From NCBI GenBank assembly GCA_034231615.1, contig CM067298.1, positions 23,033,238 to 23,097,237 on the forward strand: a stretch of 64,000 nt of DNA. Reading direction: 5' to 3'. The DNA comes from Meghimatium bilineatum. Lineage: Eukaryota; Mollusca; Gastropoda; Stylommatophora; Philomycidae. The notes under the pieces are model-generated. The model did no database searches and had not been told where the DNA came from. It saw only the letters and a program-made list of their open reading frames with translations. This document shows positions 1-11,844 of this stretch, one piece after another. Position 1 is the first letter of the stretch. Every line of letters starts with the position of its first letter. Position numbers and translations under genes: made by a program.

Positions 1-139
1 GTTGTCGGAACATTTTAAATATCAACACTGCATGTGCATGATAGTATATAGGCTAAATGAAAAATCTATGAAGTTAGCCAAATCTGTATTCTGCAACAAA
101 CTCAGGTCATATGTGCAAGCTGCACACTTTGTAATAACC

Positions 140-395
140 CATCACCTGTGTGTTGCTGTGGTCCAAAAAGGGAGCAAAGACTAGCAACACTGTGACCTGT
201 AATGCATGTTGTAAAAGGCATCAAAAGAAGTTATGGGAGTAGCATTGGATGTCTCATATTACAGAAACTCAAAGCTACCCAGAGATTATGCTGAAATCAT
301 ATGTGACAGACTGAAAGGTTCAGAGATTGCTGCTCGGCTGTAAACCATGACACAATGCATTTTGTTCTCTGGAAGCTTTGTTTTCAACTACACTT
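140..395 (+). repeat. SINE-A copy, diverged
   Basis: It aligns by eye along its length with the better-preserved copies at 32847 and 55573: a head with gggagcaaagactagcaaca, a middle with gttatggga, and a tail with taaaccatgacacaatgcat then ttctctgga. Many substitutions and small gaps show an old insertion. Its 3' tail is cut short. Confidence 0.7.
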
Positions 396-404
396 TTGCC
401 GTTC

Positions 405-745
405 TTGTATAAAATAGATAACAGATAGTAACTACAGCAAAACTGAAATAAAACAGGTTAAACTAGAAAACAGAGCATTGATGTTTTGCTAATCACTGGA
501 TACACACATGATAACACAAGAAAATCAATATTTTGACCAAAAGACCATAACAAACACAACAAGACAAGTAAGAATGGAGCTGTCCACACCCACATGAAGG
601 AGCCAAATATGTCAGACATTTAGTAGTAGTGGGATTGATCAGGCTGATACCCTCATGTAAGACAGTGGTAAGGAAACCAGCAGACACAAAGTGTAATGGG
701 ATGTCCTTTTTTGTGGATGCTGTAGGTATTGCTTCTTCCATTTTT
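405..745 (-). mobile_element. Penelope-like terminal-repeat fragment (tentative)
   Basis: The same sequence recurs at 4235-4600 (aacagatagtaact-cagcaaaact, then tgttttgc-aatcactgg, then cacaa-aat-tt-gatattttgac). On the minus strand these copies, and one at 46140, carry a TTGATAA...stem...(C)AAAAT block resembling the CTGATGA...GAAAC core seen at 26021. Penelope-like elements are known to carry hammerhead ribozymes in their terminal repeats; assignment here is inference. An 82-codon minus frame inside it is probably accidental. Confidence 0.35.
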
Positions 746-746
746 A

Positions 747-845
747 GTGTCCTTTATTAGATAACTCGCCAGAATAGATATGATTTATCTCTGATGTGTC
801 CTTTATTAGATAACTCGCCAGAATAGATATGACTTGATCTCTGAT
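747..845. repeat. Two-copy direct repeat of about 49 bp
   Basis: The segment beginning gtgtcctttattagataact at 747 is repeated at 796 with a few changes near its end. It lies between the 405-745 repeat and a SINE-B. Confidence 0.9.
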
Positions 846-847
846 GT

Positions 848-1010
848 GTCCTTCCAGATGTTTTATTGGTTCTTTCTCAAACTCACACTAGATCTCTCTT
901 GTAGCTGGACAATGGTTCTACTAGATTTCTAGTAGGATGTAGTCCAGGAAACAAATGAGCTGTGTCAATTTTATTTGAGCCAATGGCCGAACACATCAAA
1001 GTATAGTGTG
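848..1010 (-). repeat. SINE-B copy
   Basis: It is the minus-strand copy of a family also found at 27640, 30655, 35025, 38425 and 63425. Read on the plus strand: ttctttctcaaactc, then tctctcttgtag, then gatgtagtccagg, then gccaatggccgaacacatc. The family shares its 3' tail with SINE-A but has an extra tagta...caagagaga block. Confidence 0.65.
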
Positions 1011-1440
1011 GTAACTAATACGCTCAGTGTTTTTTCACTTAAACTGGATGATGGACATTTCTAGTGATATCGATGATAAGCTAGCTGTATTTTAGAAATA
1101 GTCCTCACACTATACTGGACACAACCTAAATGCTAACCACAATGAAACGTGCTTGACCTTGTTCACAACTGTGGGTATCTTGTATTTGACATAGCCAGAG
1201 ATGCCAACCTTCTAGATATATTTATTGGTGTCTACACCTTTCAGTAATATTTTCAATGCAGCTCAGTATTCAGCAAGCTCCACCCAACCATTCAGACTGA
1301 TGTAAAAGTCTTTCGCTGAGAACTTAGGGACATATTTACATCACAGTTAAGGTAAATTCAGGAGCCTTCTACAATATGGGAGTTACCTAAATTAACCATT
1401 CTACGATATGTCTTATCCACTATTTTAGCATATTCCAGTG
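1010..1440. other. No identifiable feature
   Basis: Unique-looking AT-rich DNA between two SINEs. The only match is tgaaacrtgcttgacctt at 1143, seen again at 35293 beside another SINE-B, so part of it may be further SINE-associated repeat. Confidence 0.5.
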
Positions 1441-1715
1441 TGTGTGTGTTACAGGGTCTAAAAGGGGATCACAAACTAGTATCACTGTGATCTGCCATAC
1501 ATGATGTAACAAGTGACTAAAGAGGATTGGGAATGAAGTTAGCTATTCCAACCTACAGAACGTCTAAGCGATTCACAATGTCATTCTTAGTCTGTTGTGC
1601 CGGACTGTAAGACGCAGAAACTGCAGCCCAGTTGTAAACCATGACAACACATTTCATTTTCCAGAATGCATCCTACAACTGGCAGAAGTTTGAGAACAAA
1701 TGCATCAGACATGTC
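1440..1715 (+). repeat. SINE-A copy, diverged
   Basis: The head ttacagggtctaaaaggggat and the tail gtaaaccatgacaacacattt, then gcatcctac, then gcagaagtttgagaacaaa match the family consensus visible at 55573-55850. Confidence 0.65.
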
Positions 1716-1879
1716 CCAGCCATATTAGTCCTCATCTTCAGGGTTAGTCTGTAGTCTGGTGGTAAGAAATACTACCATGTTACTCATCTTTCACCTGTTT
1801 TCAGCAGCTAAATTCAACTTGGCATAAACCTCATCTCAATGCTCCTGTATAAATGTGTAAAGTAGTTGTTTCTTGTGCA

Positions 1880-1960
1880 TGATCTTCTACTTCTGCATTC
1901 ACTCTCAAACTCCTGCAGATTAGCAGTATGTAGTCCAGAGATGGAATAAGATGTATCTTC
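1880..1960 (-). repeat. SINE tail fragment
   Basis: The plus strand reads ttctgcattcactctcaaac, then tcctgcagattagcagtatg, then tagtccagag. This is the reverse complement of the SINE-A 3' tail; the head is missing. Confidence 0.6.
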
Positions 1961-1969
1961 TAGACTTCT

Positions 1970-2500
1970 AGTTTAGGATGCAAAGAATAGGGTCACTGTC
2001 TTCTTTTCAGGCATGTCAAAGGAGGCAACTAAGAAAAGTTAGGAATACATGTGAAAAATCATCACTACATGTCATGTTTCAATTTCTTACTTTTTGTCTT
2101 CTGTCACATAGCCCCAATGGATGGCGAGAAAATGCAGGCCAGTGGACATTGCACCATTGTACTTTTGTGGCAGACTCCTAGGTGGCGAAGAATGCTAGTT
2201 GAACCAATACACAGATGAATCAACAGATCTGACAGAAGAATAATGAACTAGATGACCCAGAAGTATATGCTACTCTCCTGGCAGGATGTAGTGATCCTGG
2301 GATACTACTGTACTGGAATGACTCCCTTTAGAGACTAAACCTGCATCCATGAATCCCCCCTAATATAACCATGCCATTGAGACAAATCTTATACACGTTC
2401 AGAAGTTGCCTTTGTTACTCAACTGAGATGTACCTTTGTCAGAAGGGTTATGGGCTGTCAAGAGCTACCTGCTCACAGTTAAAGGAATTTTTTTTCGTCA
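1970..2500 (+). repeat. Unclassified dispersed repeat, copy 1
   Basis: It aligns over about 430 bp with 8822-9250: gtgaaaaa-tcatcac, ttcttac-tttttgtcttctgtca, acctttgtg-cagac-cctaggt, and a shared end with tgtca-agctacct-ctcacag. No coding potential is recognised. Origin unknown. Confidence 0.65.
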
Positions 2501-3085
2501 TCATTCTTTGCTTCCCTTTTACAGGTTTGAATCCAGCTAATTTCGTCTATTTTACAAATTTATAATTTTTTTCTGAGATCCATGGGGATTATCATTTCAA
2601 ACATTTTTATAGATTGAAGTTTCAGAGTTACATGTTATGAGTGGTACTCTCGGCTGGCGGCATACAGCTTCGTTGAGAGAAATTGAGCACATATCGGGAA
2701 ACTCAAGGACAATGAAGTCAATCCTCTATCCCTTTTGAGTCTATATCTGAAGTATTGTCTTGTGTACAAATGAAATTTTTCCTCTATTTCTTGTTTTACA
2801 TCAGTCAGAGTTTAACATTGATTGGTGTATTGAGGCCAGTTTGTGTGCCTTAATAAATCATAATTTGCACATTCTTGAAGGGCATTCTCTGCATTTTATC
2901 ACTTGTGCACTTGACTGAGATAGATATGGATGGATGGACAGACAGACAGATTCTTAGCTGTTCAGTAATTTATAAAAAAATGACTATGAAACAAGTGACT
3001 ATTTTCTCATGTCTTGAATAAGCTGTTCATGCCTCTGATCCACATATTACATAATAACCACAGCAAGTTTTTATTATGGAAGACT
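2500..3085. other. No identifiable feature
   Basis: AT-rich sequence with only a short ggatggacagacagacagat run near 2930-2950. Nothing else is recognisable. Confidence 0.5.
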
Positions 3086-3400
3086 GATTGACAGTATATA
3101 GGATTGGAAGGAAACCAAATTTATCTTCAAAACTAAAAGTGTCCTGTGTCATAATATTCTCTGTCTTATTATATGCCAATAAGACTTGGATAGTATATAG
3201 CTGGCATTCCAGAAAGTTAAAATACTCCAACATACTTAATTCCAATCATTGCTCAAAATTAAGTGGCAGGATAAAATATTAGAAACAGTTTTTCACTAGA
3301 GACAAAATTCCAGGAACTCACTTCCAACCACAAAATATCTAAATGAGATAAACGGGACTTGTTCGCATCAATATAAGCTGACAGACCTGTCAAATTGCAA
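3085..3400 (+). mobile_element. LINE reverse-transcriptase C-terminal tail, decayed
   Basis: Interrupted plus frames read SSKLKVSCVIIFSVLLYANK, then TWIVYSWHSRKLKY. This matches the post-RT segment widely seen in animal non-LTR elements: K-L-K-V-Y, then a hydrophobic strand, LLYA-x-x-TW, and a basic stretch. A weak continuation (QDKIPGT-like) follows. Stops and frameshifts make it a fossil. Confidence 0.6.
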
Positions 3401-4235
3401 AGTTTTCCCCTCACAATGTAACCTTTTCAGCCACATTTAGCAGTGTAACCTTTACGCTATTGATGTAACCTTTTTGCACAATTTTAACATCATAGCCTTT
3501 CCTGACAATGTTGGTGTATTCTAAAGCAGGTTCTACAATTTTGTCAAGATTGCAATAATGATACAGTCGAATCTCACTGTAACAACTTGGTACAGATCGA
3601 CAAATAGCAATGAAATATTTGTGTAATAATAGAAAATTGCTATATATAGTATAAACAATAATTAATAAATACAACTGGAGATTTTGAAGTGTTATTAAAT
3701 AAGGAAATTAGTTATAAATATATGCTCTATATTGGGATTCTTCTGCATTATAGAGATGGCCTCAACATAATCTTAAAGAATATTTCACACCAAAAATAAA
3801 TTACAAGAATTTAGCAGAGATAATCAGTGATTCCTGTATTGAATGATTATTATCAATAAACATATTTATTTTCTCTTAAGGTGTTATGTTTTTGTACAAA
3901 TTTGTATGACTTTGAAAGGCTTTTGTACAAGAATTCATCTAAAACAGGTTGGCAGTTTCGTGTAAAGCCAAAATAGTTGATGTATAACAAGCTCACCACA
4001 AACAGATTGAAAATAGGAGAAATTCTTGATTCTCTCAGAAGTTTCAACATCAATATCTCTAATTATTGAATAGCAATGTCCTATACAGGATACGATTCAA
4101 TTATTTTATTATTATTAACTTGATTAAGAATCAACATTGCACTCTAAGCAAACCTTCTTCAGCAGAGGTCGAAGGGTATGTATGTTGATGGTTCTCATGA
4201 CTCACTGATTAAACACAAACACACTCTTTATTCCA
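3400..4235. other. No identifiable feature
   Basis: AT-rich intergenic sequence. No frame resembles a known protein and no repeat partner was noticed. Confidence 0.5.
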
Positions 4236-4600
4236 ATGATAATAGATAGTAACTGCAGCAAAACTGTACTCAAAAAACTTAAAAAGTGGTAATGAAGTTT
4301 TGCAAATCACTGGTAACACAAATATTGATATTTTGACACACAGGCTTTTATCAAGAATACAACAAATACAAAGTAAGAAAGGACGCTGTTCACATACTTG
4401 CTAGAGGAGAAGTCCAGAAGAGTATGAATGATGAAAAAATTAGCAGCATACAGATGAAACAAAACTAAACAGAAAGTTGACAGAATATCATGGGATATAA
4501 AAAAAACAAAAATAGAGAAATGACAGAACATAACACAGGATATCCACACATATAATGACAAATGTTAACACCACAATGTTATTACATGTTATCAGTGATT
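4235..4600 (-). mobile_element. Penelope-like terminal-repeat fragment (tentative), second copy
   Basis: Companion of 405-745. On the minus strand it reads TTGATAAAAGCCTGTGTGTC then AAAATATC, a degenerate version of a ribozyme-like CTGATGA-stem-GAAAC block. The 84-codon minus frame (hydrophobic, Phe/Ile-rich) is probably not a gene. Confidence 0.35.
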
Positions 4601-4789
4601 AGCAAAGCTTCATTACCTTTTCCAAGTGTTGTCCTTTTTCTAACCTGCATTATTAATGTTATTAATACAAATATGAATTTCTTGTCATAATCAGATACAT
4701 GTATTATTATAAGTATACAGCCTACACCTAAGGAAAACGTGTACCAGATCTTCTGGGAAAGTTAAGGCAGCAGGCTTGATGCTGAGCAC

Positions 4790-4885
4790 ATCATCTCTAG
4801 GGATGCCATTGGTTATGACACATACTGGTCTAACACTGTTATGACCAAGGAAACGGGTTCAAATCCTGCCACAGGCAATTGTGCA
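4790..4885 (+). repeat. tRNA-like SINE head fragment
   Basis: A pol III B-box-like gggttcaaatcctgcc lies at about 4855, roughly 50 bp after a ggttatgacacatactgg segment. The same ggttcaaatcctgtcac occurs at 59448. The clover-leaf does not close convincingly, so this is not called a tRNA gene. Confidence 0.3.
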
Positions 4886-5400
4886 AACGAACCATTTAGA
4901 AAGCATTGGCAAAATACTGAACATACTTATATCTCCTATAAAATCAACACAGCCAAAAATGGTGGGTTGATAGCTGTGTCCTGAATAAGATAAGCTACTG
5001 TCTTCAACCTGTATTCCCTGATACACCTCAATAGTGTGGAAAAGAAAAAACTTTGTACAGATCATACATGTCTCACAGATATATCTTCATCTGTAGTGTT
5101 AATGTTATGTTGTTCCCTGTTCCACTTGATATAGTATGCCAAATATAGTAGTCGCACCTTCTATTCATATATTGAACTCCTCATTAAAAGAAAGGATGTT
5201 TGTATGCCCATAGATCCATGGGGGTTAGTTCAAATTTGTCCCCTTTAGGAAAATATAAAGTTTAGCAGTGAAAAAACAAGTAAAATTAGGGAAGCCTATA
5301 CCCTGCTCTCTACCCCTTCCCCCCCCCCCCAGCAGTTTTCCCAAACAGATCACTTTACAAGGTAAAAGGTGCCTTTTCTAGATTCAGTGTGTACTCATAG
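4885..5400. other. No identifiable feature; short poly-C tract
   Basis: A C-rich run (tccccccccccccagc-like) near 5318-5330 is the only notable item. Confidence 0.5.
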
Positions 5401-6240
5401 GATCACCATATCTTAGCGGGATCTACCAATATCGGGACATTGACATCCCCTCCAATGTTTCTGCTTTTTGTGACTGACTGAGAGGGAATGCGCAGTTACC
5501 TTATGTTACTGTGTGCCGACAGTGAGGCTGGGTGTGTTGGTGTAGGTCTCGAAGATATTGTTTGTCTCTTTGCAGGCAATTATCATTCCATCTACAGCCT
5601 CCACATCCATGGGCCTAAAAGTGTTGGCCAGAAGGACAGCAGGAGTAGCTGTCTTTCTGTTTCCAGGGTGCACTATAGTGAGGTACTTTTAGGATTTTAG
5701 TTATCTGCTAATCCTGGGTCCGTCACGAGCAATGCGGTACCCTTTGCACCTCGTCACCACAGTAAAAAATACTGTTGCAGCACAAAGTATGACAGCGGCT
5801 GGTCTGAACAGCAGGGTTATCATGTTCCAAAAGCGAGACTAGTACGCAAATGGTAGGGGCCATCTATTGAATACAAGGTCAATGATGAAGGTAGCACAGT
5901 AATAGATGGGGAAAACTTTGTGCAATTGGTGGTGCACTCGAGAAAAGGAAATACAAAACCCAAATCACAGAAGTGCTTATGGTCAAGAATAACCCAGTTA
6001 TCTTTCAGTAGCATATGGTGTGAAAAAGCAAAAGGCAGGAAACCAAATCTTCCCAGTCTGGCGAAAGATGTGTGTAGAAGTTCACATTTAATACTTTAAC
6101 AAGATGTTTGCAATGTTGGAGAACGAAACCTCTGCTAAGATCTGCCAATCCTGGTCCAACTCTACTGTTGAGCACTCCTATACTGGAACCAGGTCCTCCA
6201 ATGAAAAATAGTTACTGTCTACAGGTACAAGAGGCAATGA
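5400..6240 (+). repeat. Unclassified repeat shared with the 15.1-16.1 kb block
   Basis: 5617-5765 (ttggccagaaggacagcagg, then tctgtttccagggtgcacta, then cctgggtccgtcacgag) is matched in reverse complement at 15165-15300. 6130-6210 (tcctggtccaactctactgt, then cctatactgga) is matched in direct orientation by the tandem units at 15690-16060. No protein is recognised, so it may be the untranslated part of a retroelement. Confidence 0.6.
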
Positions 6241-6244
6241 CAAT

Positions 6245-8390
6245 TAAATTACATGAGATGGGTTTTATTGTTTTTCCCCAGGTGGATTGTTATCCACTCT
6301 TACCGTTAGGTGTAGGGGTGATCCAAGGCTAGATGTGTGGCCTCGGTTGTGCTATGACTGTTAAGGATATCCCTGACGTTTTGTATCCATCTTTTTCGTG
6401 ATCTTCCTCTGGCTTTGTACCCTGATCTCATTTGGTTATATTCCTGTATGGGAAATTTGTCCTGATGCATTCTCATAATGTGGCATAACTACTTGATCTA
6501 CTGCCTTTCTGTGTATTCTGTGCAAAGTGTTATACCTACCGGTATTCTTTCCCTGATGTCTTCATTTTGTAATCTACCAAGCCTGGTGACCCCTGCAGCT
6601 TTCCTCAAGCATTTCATTTCACATGTCACTGTCTTTCTGTAATGTGAAGATGACAGAGAGACCAGGTTTAGCACTGGTAACACAGTGTGGGTAGGAATAT
6701 ACTGTAAATCATTTGTCTTTTAACTTCCATCTCAATATTGGTATGAAGAAGTAGTGGTGACAGTTGGTATGTTACTGCATTTGCCTTTTGACATCTTGTC
6801 TCAATCTCTCTATCAGTGCTTCAATTTTCTGTGAAAATACTACCAAGATATTTGTTTGAACTCCAATACTTATTTTATTCCTATGTTGTCTATCTGTATG
6901 TTTAGTGGGCTCTGTGTTCTGCATATTTTCATAGTTTCCATCTTTTGTGTATTGATCTTCATGTTGTATTTTCTACATGTTGCAGATAGTGAGTTAACAT
7001 GATTTTGTAGTTTTATTCATTTTCGTATATGAGGCTCTGGTCACCTGCAAAAAGCAGTTCATTGTTTAGCTGCTCTTAGTTATCTTGTTCTGAGCCTGTG
7101 GTGTCCCCTCTGCACTTTTTGTCTCTTTTATTATTCTGTCTATGTATATATTAAAAAGTAAGGGCGAGAGCACGCAACCCTGACTCACTGCCGTTTTTTA
7201 TCAAATGCATCTGTAATACCATCTGATGTTCTTACCACACATTGGCAGTTTTTATACAAAGCTCTTATACTTTCTAACAATTTTCCTTTGATACAATACA
7301 TTTCTTGAGTTTCCCATAGTACATCTTTGTTGATTATCAAACGCTTTCTCTTGATCTATAAATGTTTAGTTCTTTGTTATATTCTATTGCTCTCTTACTC
7401 ATTTGTCTCAGCAAGAACAAGGCATCTGTCCAGCTTACCCATCTTCTGAAGCCAAATTGAGAGGGGCTCAATTGTGGTTTGACGATGTATCTTGCACATT
7501 GTTCTACTATCTTTGCATAGATTTTCCCAGTGTGGCTTAATAGCGAGATACCTCTGTATGTTTCGCATTCTCTTGTATTGCCTTTTTTCCACAATGGCAA
7601 GATTGCTGACTTTTTCCAGTCCTCTGGAACTTCCCTTTCTTTCCACGCTGTTGTAAATATTCTTTGAAGCCATTTTACCCCAATATCTTTACATGCTTTA
7701 ATGGCTTTGTTGAGTATGCCATCTGTGCCAGGTGATTTCTTATTTGAACTGTTCTTGGTAGCCATATCTATTTCTTGGCTTAACATTTCTGGCTCTGCAA
7801 TGTCTTGGTCTTTTCCCTTATAAGTATATTGCGTCAGAATGTTAGGATTATACAGTTCTTGGAAGTATTCTTTCCACCTATTCTTTCTATCATTTCCATT
7901 AATAGAGGTATTCTACCTCTGCTGTTTATTATTGCAGTTGGGTTGTAGCTTTTATTTCTCATTTCATTGCGTTCATACATTTGAAGAAATCTCTAGGGTT
8001 ATTCTTGCATAGGCTGTTAGGTGTTCTCCATATTTGCGCCAAGAATTATCTTTGGCTTCTTTGACAATTCTTTTCATATTTCATCTAGCTAGTCTGTACT
8101 GCATATAATCATTTTGGTTTTTAGATTTCCACCACGTTCTAAAGCATTGTTTCCTTATTTGTGTAGCTTTTTGTAACTCTTCATTGCACCATGCTGTTTA
8201 CTGGTCTCCCTTTGTATGTTTTCTTACTCTGTATACACTTTGTAGATTATTTATCATGTAAGTTTTAAATAACTCTCATTCTATATTTATGCCATCGCTT
8301 TTGCTTGGTAGGGTAGTGAAGGCCATTTCTTGATATAGCATATCGCTTGTGTGTTCATCATCTAGCTTTATAAAATGAAAAGTCAACTGG
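6245..8390 (-). mobile_element. LINE family 1: RT-bearing remnant
   Basis: The minus strand carries a decayed reverse transcriptase. From 5' to 3': WWKS-type segment near 8110; SPGTDGILNKAIKACK (about 7730); W-K-x-A-ILPLWKKGNTRECETYRG (fingers); ISLLSHTGKIYAKIVE; a palm segment near 7340-7790; then a degenerate FADD (AGDQ) near 7050. The C-terminal segment MKCLRKAAGVTRLGRLQNED lies at 6600. The plus-strand end (ccccaggtggat, 6278) matches the 3' ends at 17440 and 34490, defining one family. Stops and frameshifts throughout; not active. Confidence 0.8.
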
Positions 8391-8640
8391 ATTGCTCCTT
8401 GAAATATGTTTGCGCACAAATATTTATATTTGCTCGCAAAACCAGTGGGTTTTATGACAGCTTAAAACCTCGCACTCAATAGACATTGTCAAAATTGAAT
8501 TCATTACTGCTGTTTCCACTCCAGAAACTATCACCCAAAGACATGTTTGGGCGTCAAAAGGCACAGTTGAGTGATAATTTGTCATGGCTAAGAGTTGATA
8601 CACATGTTCAACCAGAAACATATTCTAGATGGAAAATAGG
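8390..8640. other. No identifiable feature
   Basis: Short spacer between the LINE and the next repeat. Confidence 0.4.
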
Positions 8641-8790
8641 GATCCGACAGGAATAAAAGACATACCAAACATGGATGTGCTAGGCTTATATGGTGCAATA
8701 TAAATGATGGAACAACATACTTCATGATACCCAACAGAAACTCCCATATGGCTACCAGGGCCTGGATTTCTAGTTCAAGGTGCAAATAAT
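8640..8790 (+). repeat. Dispersed repeat shared with 16240-16350
   Basis: Both copies read cggatgtgctaggc(c)ta-a-ggcgca followed by a tggcacaac-like segment, and later a tatggctacc/tatccgtgctggtt end. The core ggatgtgytagg also resembles the middle of SINE-A, so this may be a related SINE. Confidence 0.45.
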
Positions 8791-8821
8791 AGGGCCGCAG
8801 ACTTCCTTTCCTTCCTGTCAT

Positions 8822-9250
8822 AGGAGGTGATTTAGGAAAGCTGGGGGATATGCTGACAATCTGTCACCTGTGAAAAAAGTCATCATCACATCTTGCCTTC
8901 ATTTCTTACTTTTGTCTTCTGTCACTGCACCTTTGTGACAGACTTCTAGGTTATACAGAATATTAAATGTGCCCTCACTGTAGATGGGTCAACAAATCTG
9001 ATAAAAGAATGAATAAATAGTTGGTCCAGATGTCTATGCTGTGCCTCTGACAGGACATGGTAATCCTGAGGTACTGGTGCACTGGAATGCCTCCCTTTGC
9101 TGATTAACAATGCATCTATAAACCCCCCTTACATCCATGGCTTTGAGACCTTAATCTGTCTTGGTGCTGCCTTAGTTGTTCAAATGAGAAGAATCTGTGC
9201 CTGAAAGGCTATGAGTTGTCAATAGCTACCTCCTCACAGCTAAAGTGATT
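8822..9250 (+). repeat. Unclassified dispersed repeat, copy 2
   Basis: Direct-orientation partner of 1970-2500, with a comparable order of blocks and a shorter 5' part. Confidence 0.65.
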
Positions 9251-10950
9251 ATTTAATCATCATCATTCCCAACAGAAAATATATGAAAATTTGTACTGGT
9301 TGACTATATGTTAGACTAACAAATAAATAAACAACTGTCACTATTATTACACTGCTTGCATTCTATAGTGTCTATGTCTTTGTTTTAATTAGTATTTTAA
9401 CCACTATAATACATTAGAACTAGGTCTATTTATTATGATACATTATTAAATCATATACTACTGATTACCCATGTAAACAAATGTTTAAAATAGTATAGCA
9501 GATAGGCCTAACTAGTCTCCTGAATTTAGATATAACAATATAGTAAGTATATTTTTAATGACTTTTGCCTACACATATAAAAATGAATAGGTCCTATAAT
9601 AAATAATACTGTTAAATATATATGGTGTTAAGTTTTTGTTTGTATTCTAGTGTTGAATGTTTGTTCATGTCATTCATCTCATGATAAACATTGTATTGTA
9701 ATTGTTATATCATTAACTGCATCCTAGTATACTCAACTTATGTCATTGCACTCATATGAGATAACAGATACTATCTCAGATAGCATCTATCTTTCTATAG
9801 TTATTATATAGCATAGCTTGTGGTTTTTTTCTTACTTCTAGTTTCCTTGAACTTTTCCTAGGGCCTACCTACAATAAAATATTAAAAAGTAAACTAACCT
9901 GTCATCTTATTTTGCACCAACCCAGTCTACTGTAGTCTACCTCACTCAGGCCTACTTATGATAATACACGCAACGAAATACCGATGTTCTTAGTAGTTAT
10001 GCATTTTTAAGGCTACTCATAGTATTATGTAAATAAATAAACTAGTATGCCAAATAAGCTTATCCCTATTTACTAGTGAGCTTCTCACAGTGAATCATCC
10101 TCGACCTCATTGAATTAGTTTAAGTTAGGGCCTAGATTTTACTACTAGATTTTACGTTGCTTCATTTTGTTTTAAATGTCGAATAATTATTATTTATTTA
10201 GCTGCTTAATAGATTCTTGAAAGAGTTTCCTGCTAAGCTAATGGGTCTTGTGTATATTTTAGACTCATTAGGGGCATAGGGCTAATCATTGTCAATGATA
10301 ACTAATTAATTACCAAGTGTGTCTGACTCTGTCTAAAAAAATAAAAAAAATTTTTCAATTCATTCCGGTACTAGTGAACAGTTTTTTTTAGTTTAGACGT
10401 TTGTGTTTCGTACTGTCAGTGGGATAAATCCAACTACGAGCCCGAAATAAGTGAACGTTAACAACAATATTTTGTTATTCACCTGCCCTATCGCATCCTC
10501 AAGATATCAATGCACATCTGATATTAGTGACTGCTGTATTTACTACTCTCCTACCACGATATCACATCAACCTGGCTCTGCCAGTCTGAACTATGCTAAT
10601 TAGGGGGAGGAAACTTCTTTCGAGTCAGAGCTAGCATACATAAATACAAATTTTCGTATTTAAATGCGTTATTATATCACTTATCTAATTTACGGCAAAT
10701 AGTATAGGCGTACCTAGTATACGATAATTAGCAGTTAAATAATATGTTAGAACATTTAAGTTAAATTACATTTTTGCGAAATCAAGTATTACTAACTGGT
10801 TTTCAAATTTAGTAACTGTAAATTAGCGGAACAATGCCACATTACGATAGTTTGTTCCTTTCGCGCCACACAGGGCATAGGTTTTTATTCTTCTTGCGTT
10901 ACGGTCCGCTGTCTGCAAATTTAGTTCTTGGTATTTTCTTGCAGTATCAG
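9250..10950. other. Long anonymous AT-rich stretch
   Basis: About 1.7 kb without a recognisable gene, repeat partner or domain. A ttacggtccg motif at 10900 recurs twice near 17218-17250. If any unique regulatory or intronic host sequence lies in the left third of the window, this is the likeliest place, but nothing specific supports it. Confidence 0.5.
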
Positions 10951-11718
10951 CAACAGTGAGAGAAGACATACACAACACTGACTACCACGCTTTAAACATA
11001 GGTGGATTCCTAATCCCGGAACTACGCTACGCAGACGACACAGTACTTCTTTCAAACGATATAAAGGGATTGGAACAACTAATCAAGAACACAAAGAAAT
11101 ATAGCGAAGCACAAAATTTGTATTTAAACACGCAGAAAACAAAAATCATGTCAACAGATATAACAACACAACAACCAAAAATCAGAATAGACAATACCGA
11201 GATAGAATGTGTTGGTAAATTTGAATACTTAGGATCAAACATCAATCAGAATAATAAAAGAGACAAAAAGTGCAGAGGGGACACCACAGGCTCAGAACAA
11301 GATAACTAAGAGCAACATGGAAACATGGACTCTAAGTAAAACAGCGGCAAAGAAGATCAATGACTTCGAGCTGAAATGCTACAGAAAGATACTTAGAATA
11401 TCATGGAAGGATAAAATCAGAAACTCAGATATTATAAACACACTGAATATTCCAGAGTGTTGGTTACTAAACACAATAACAAAAAGAAAGCTACGCCTGT
11501 TTGGTCATATAAAGAGACATAACTGTTTAGAAAGACAAATAATGGAGGGAAGAGTACCTGGGCAGAGGAGAAGGGGCAGACCAAGAAGACGATGGACTGA
11601 CGACATTAAACATAATATGAATACATCGCTAGAAAATGCAAGCCACATCGCCCAAGACAGAGAGAGGTTCAGAGAGTTCATTGGGAAGACAACGTTCTGG
11701 AAGGAATACTTCACATGA
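10950..11718 (+). mobile_element. LINE family 2: RT palm and C-terminal end, copy 1
   Basis: The plus frames encode an RT palm with the catalytic LRYADDTVLL (about 11022-11051) and the following NTKKYSEAQNLYLNTQKTKI helix. After a deletion/frameshift near 11300 comes the C-terminal domain ETWTLSKTAAKK...GRPRRRWTDD...TTFWKEY. 11317-11718 is nearly identical to 19643-20044. Compared with copy 2, the segment before METWTLSK is deleted. Homology to copy 2 ends at the stop codon (cacatga), so the 3' UTR is very short or each copy is truncated there. Confidence 0.85.
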
Positions 11719-11734
11719 CCAATCAGCAACAGTG

Positions 11735-11840
11735 AATTAGAAAGAGTCAGCAGTTTTTAGTACCTTGGTTCTCCTATCAACAGTAACGGTGACTGTTATG
11801 AAGAAAGAAGTTGGCTATCGCGTCAAAGAAGCTGATACAA
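11735..11840 (+). mobile_element. LINE fragment (YLGSPINSNGDC segment)
   Basis: The plus strand reads Y-L-G-S-P-I-N-S-N-G-D-C-Y-E, the conserved block after the RT thumb in many LINEs, in a frame with an adjacent stop. It is immediately downstream of the LINE 2 tail and is probably a separate small fragment. Confidence 0.5.
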
Positions 11841-11844
11841 ATGA

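Noticed and set aside
4795-4885. tRNA gene
   Set aside because: Only the B box is convincing; acceptor and anticodon stems do not form, and a related fragment occurs at 59448, so a SINE piece is likelier.
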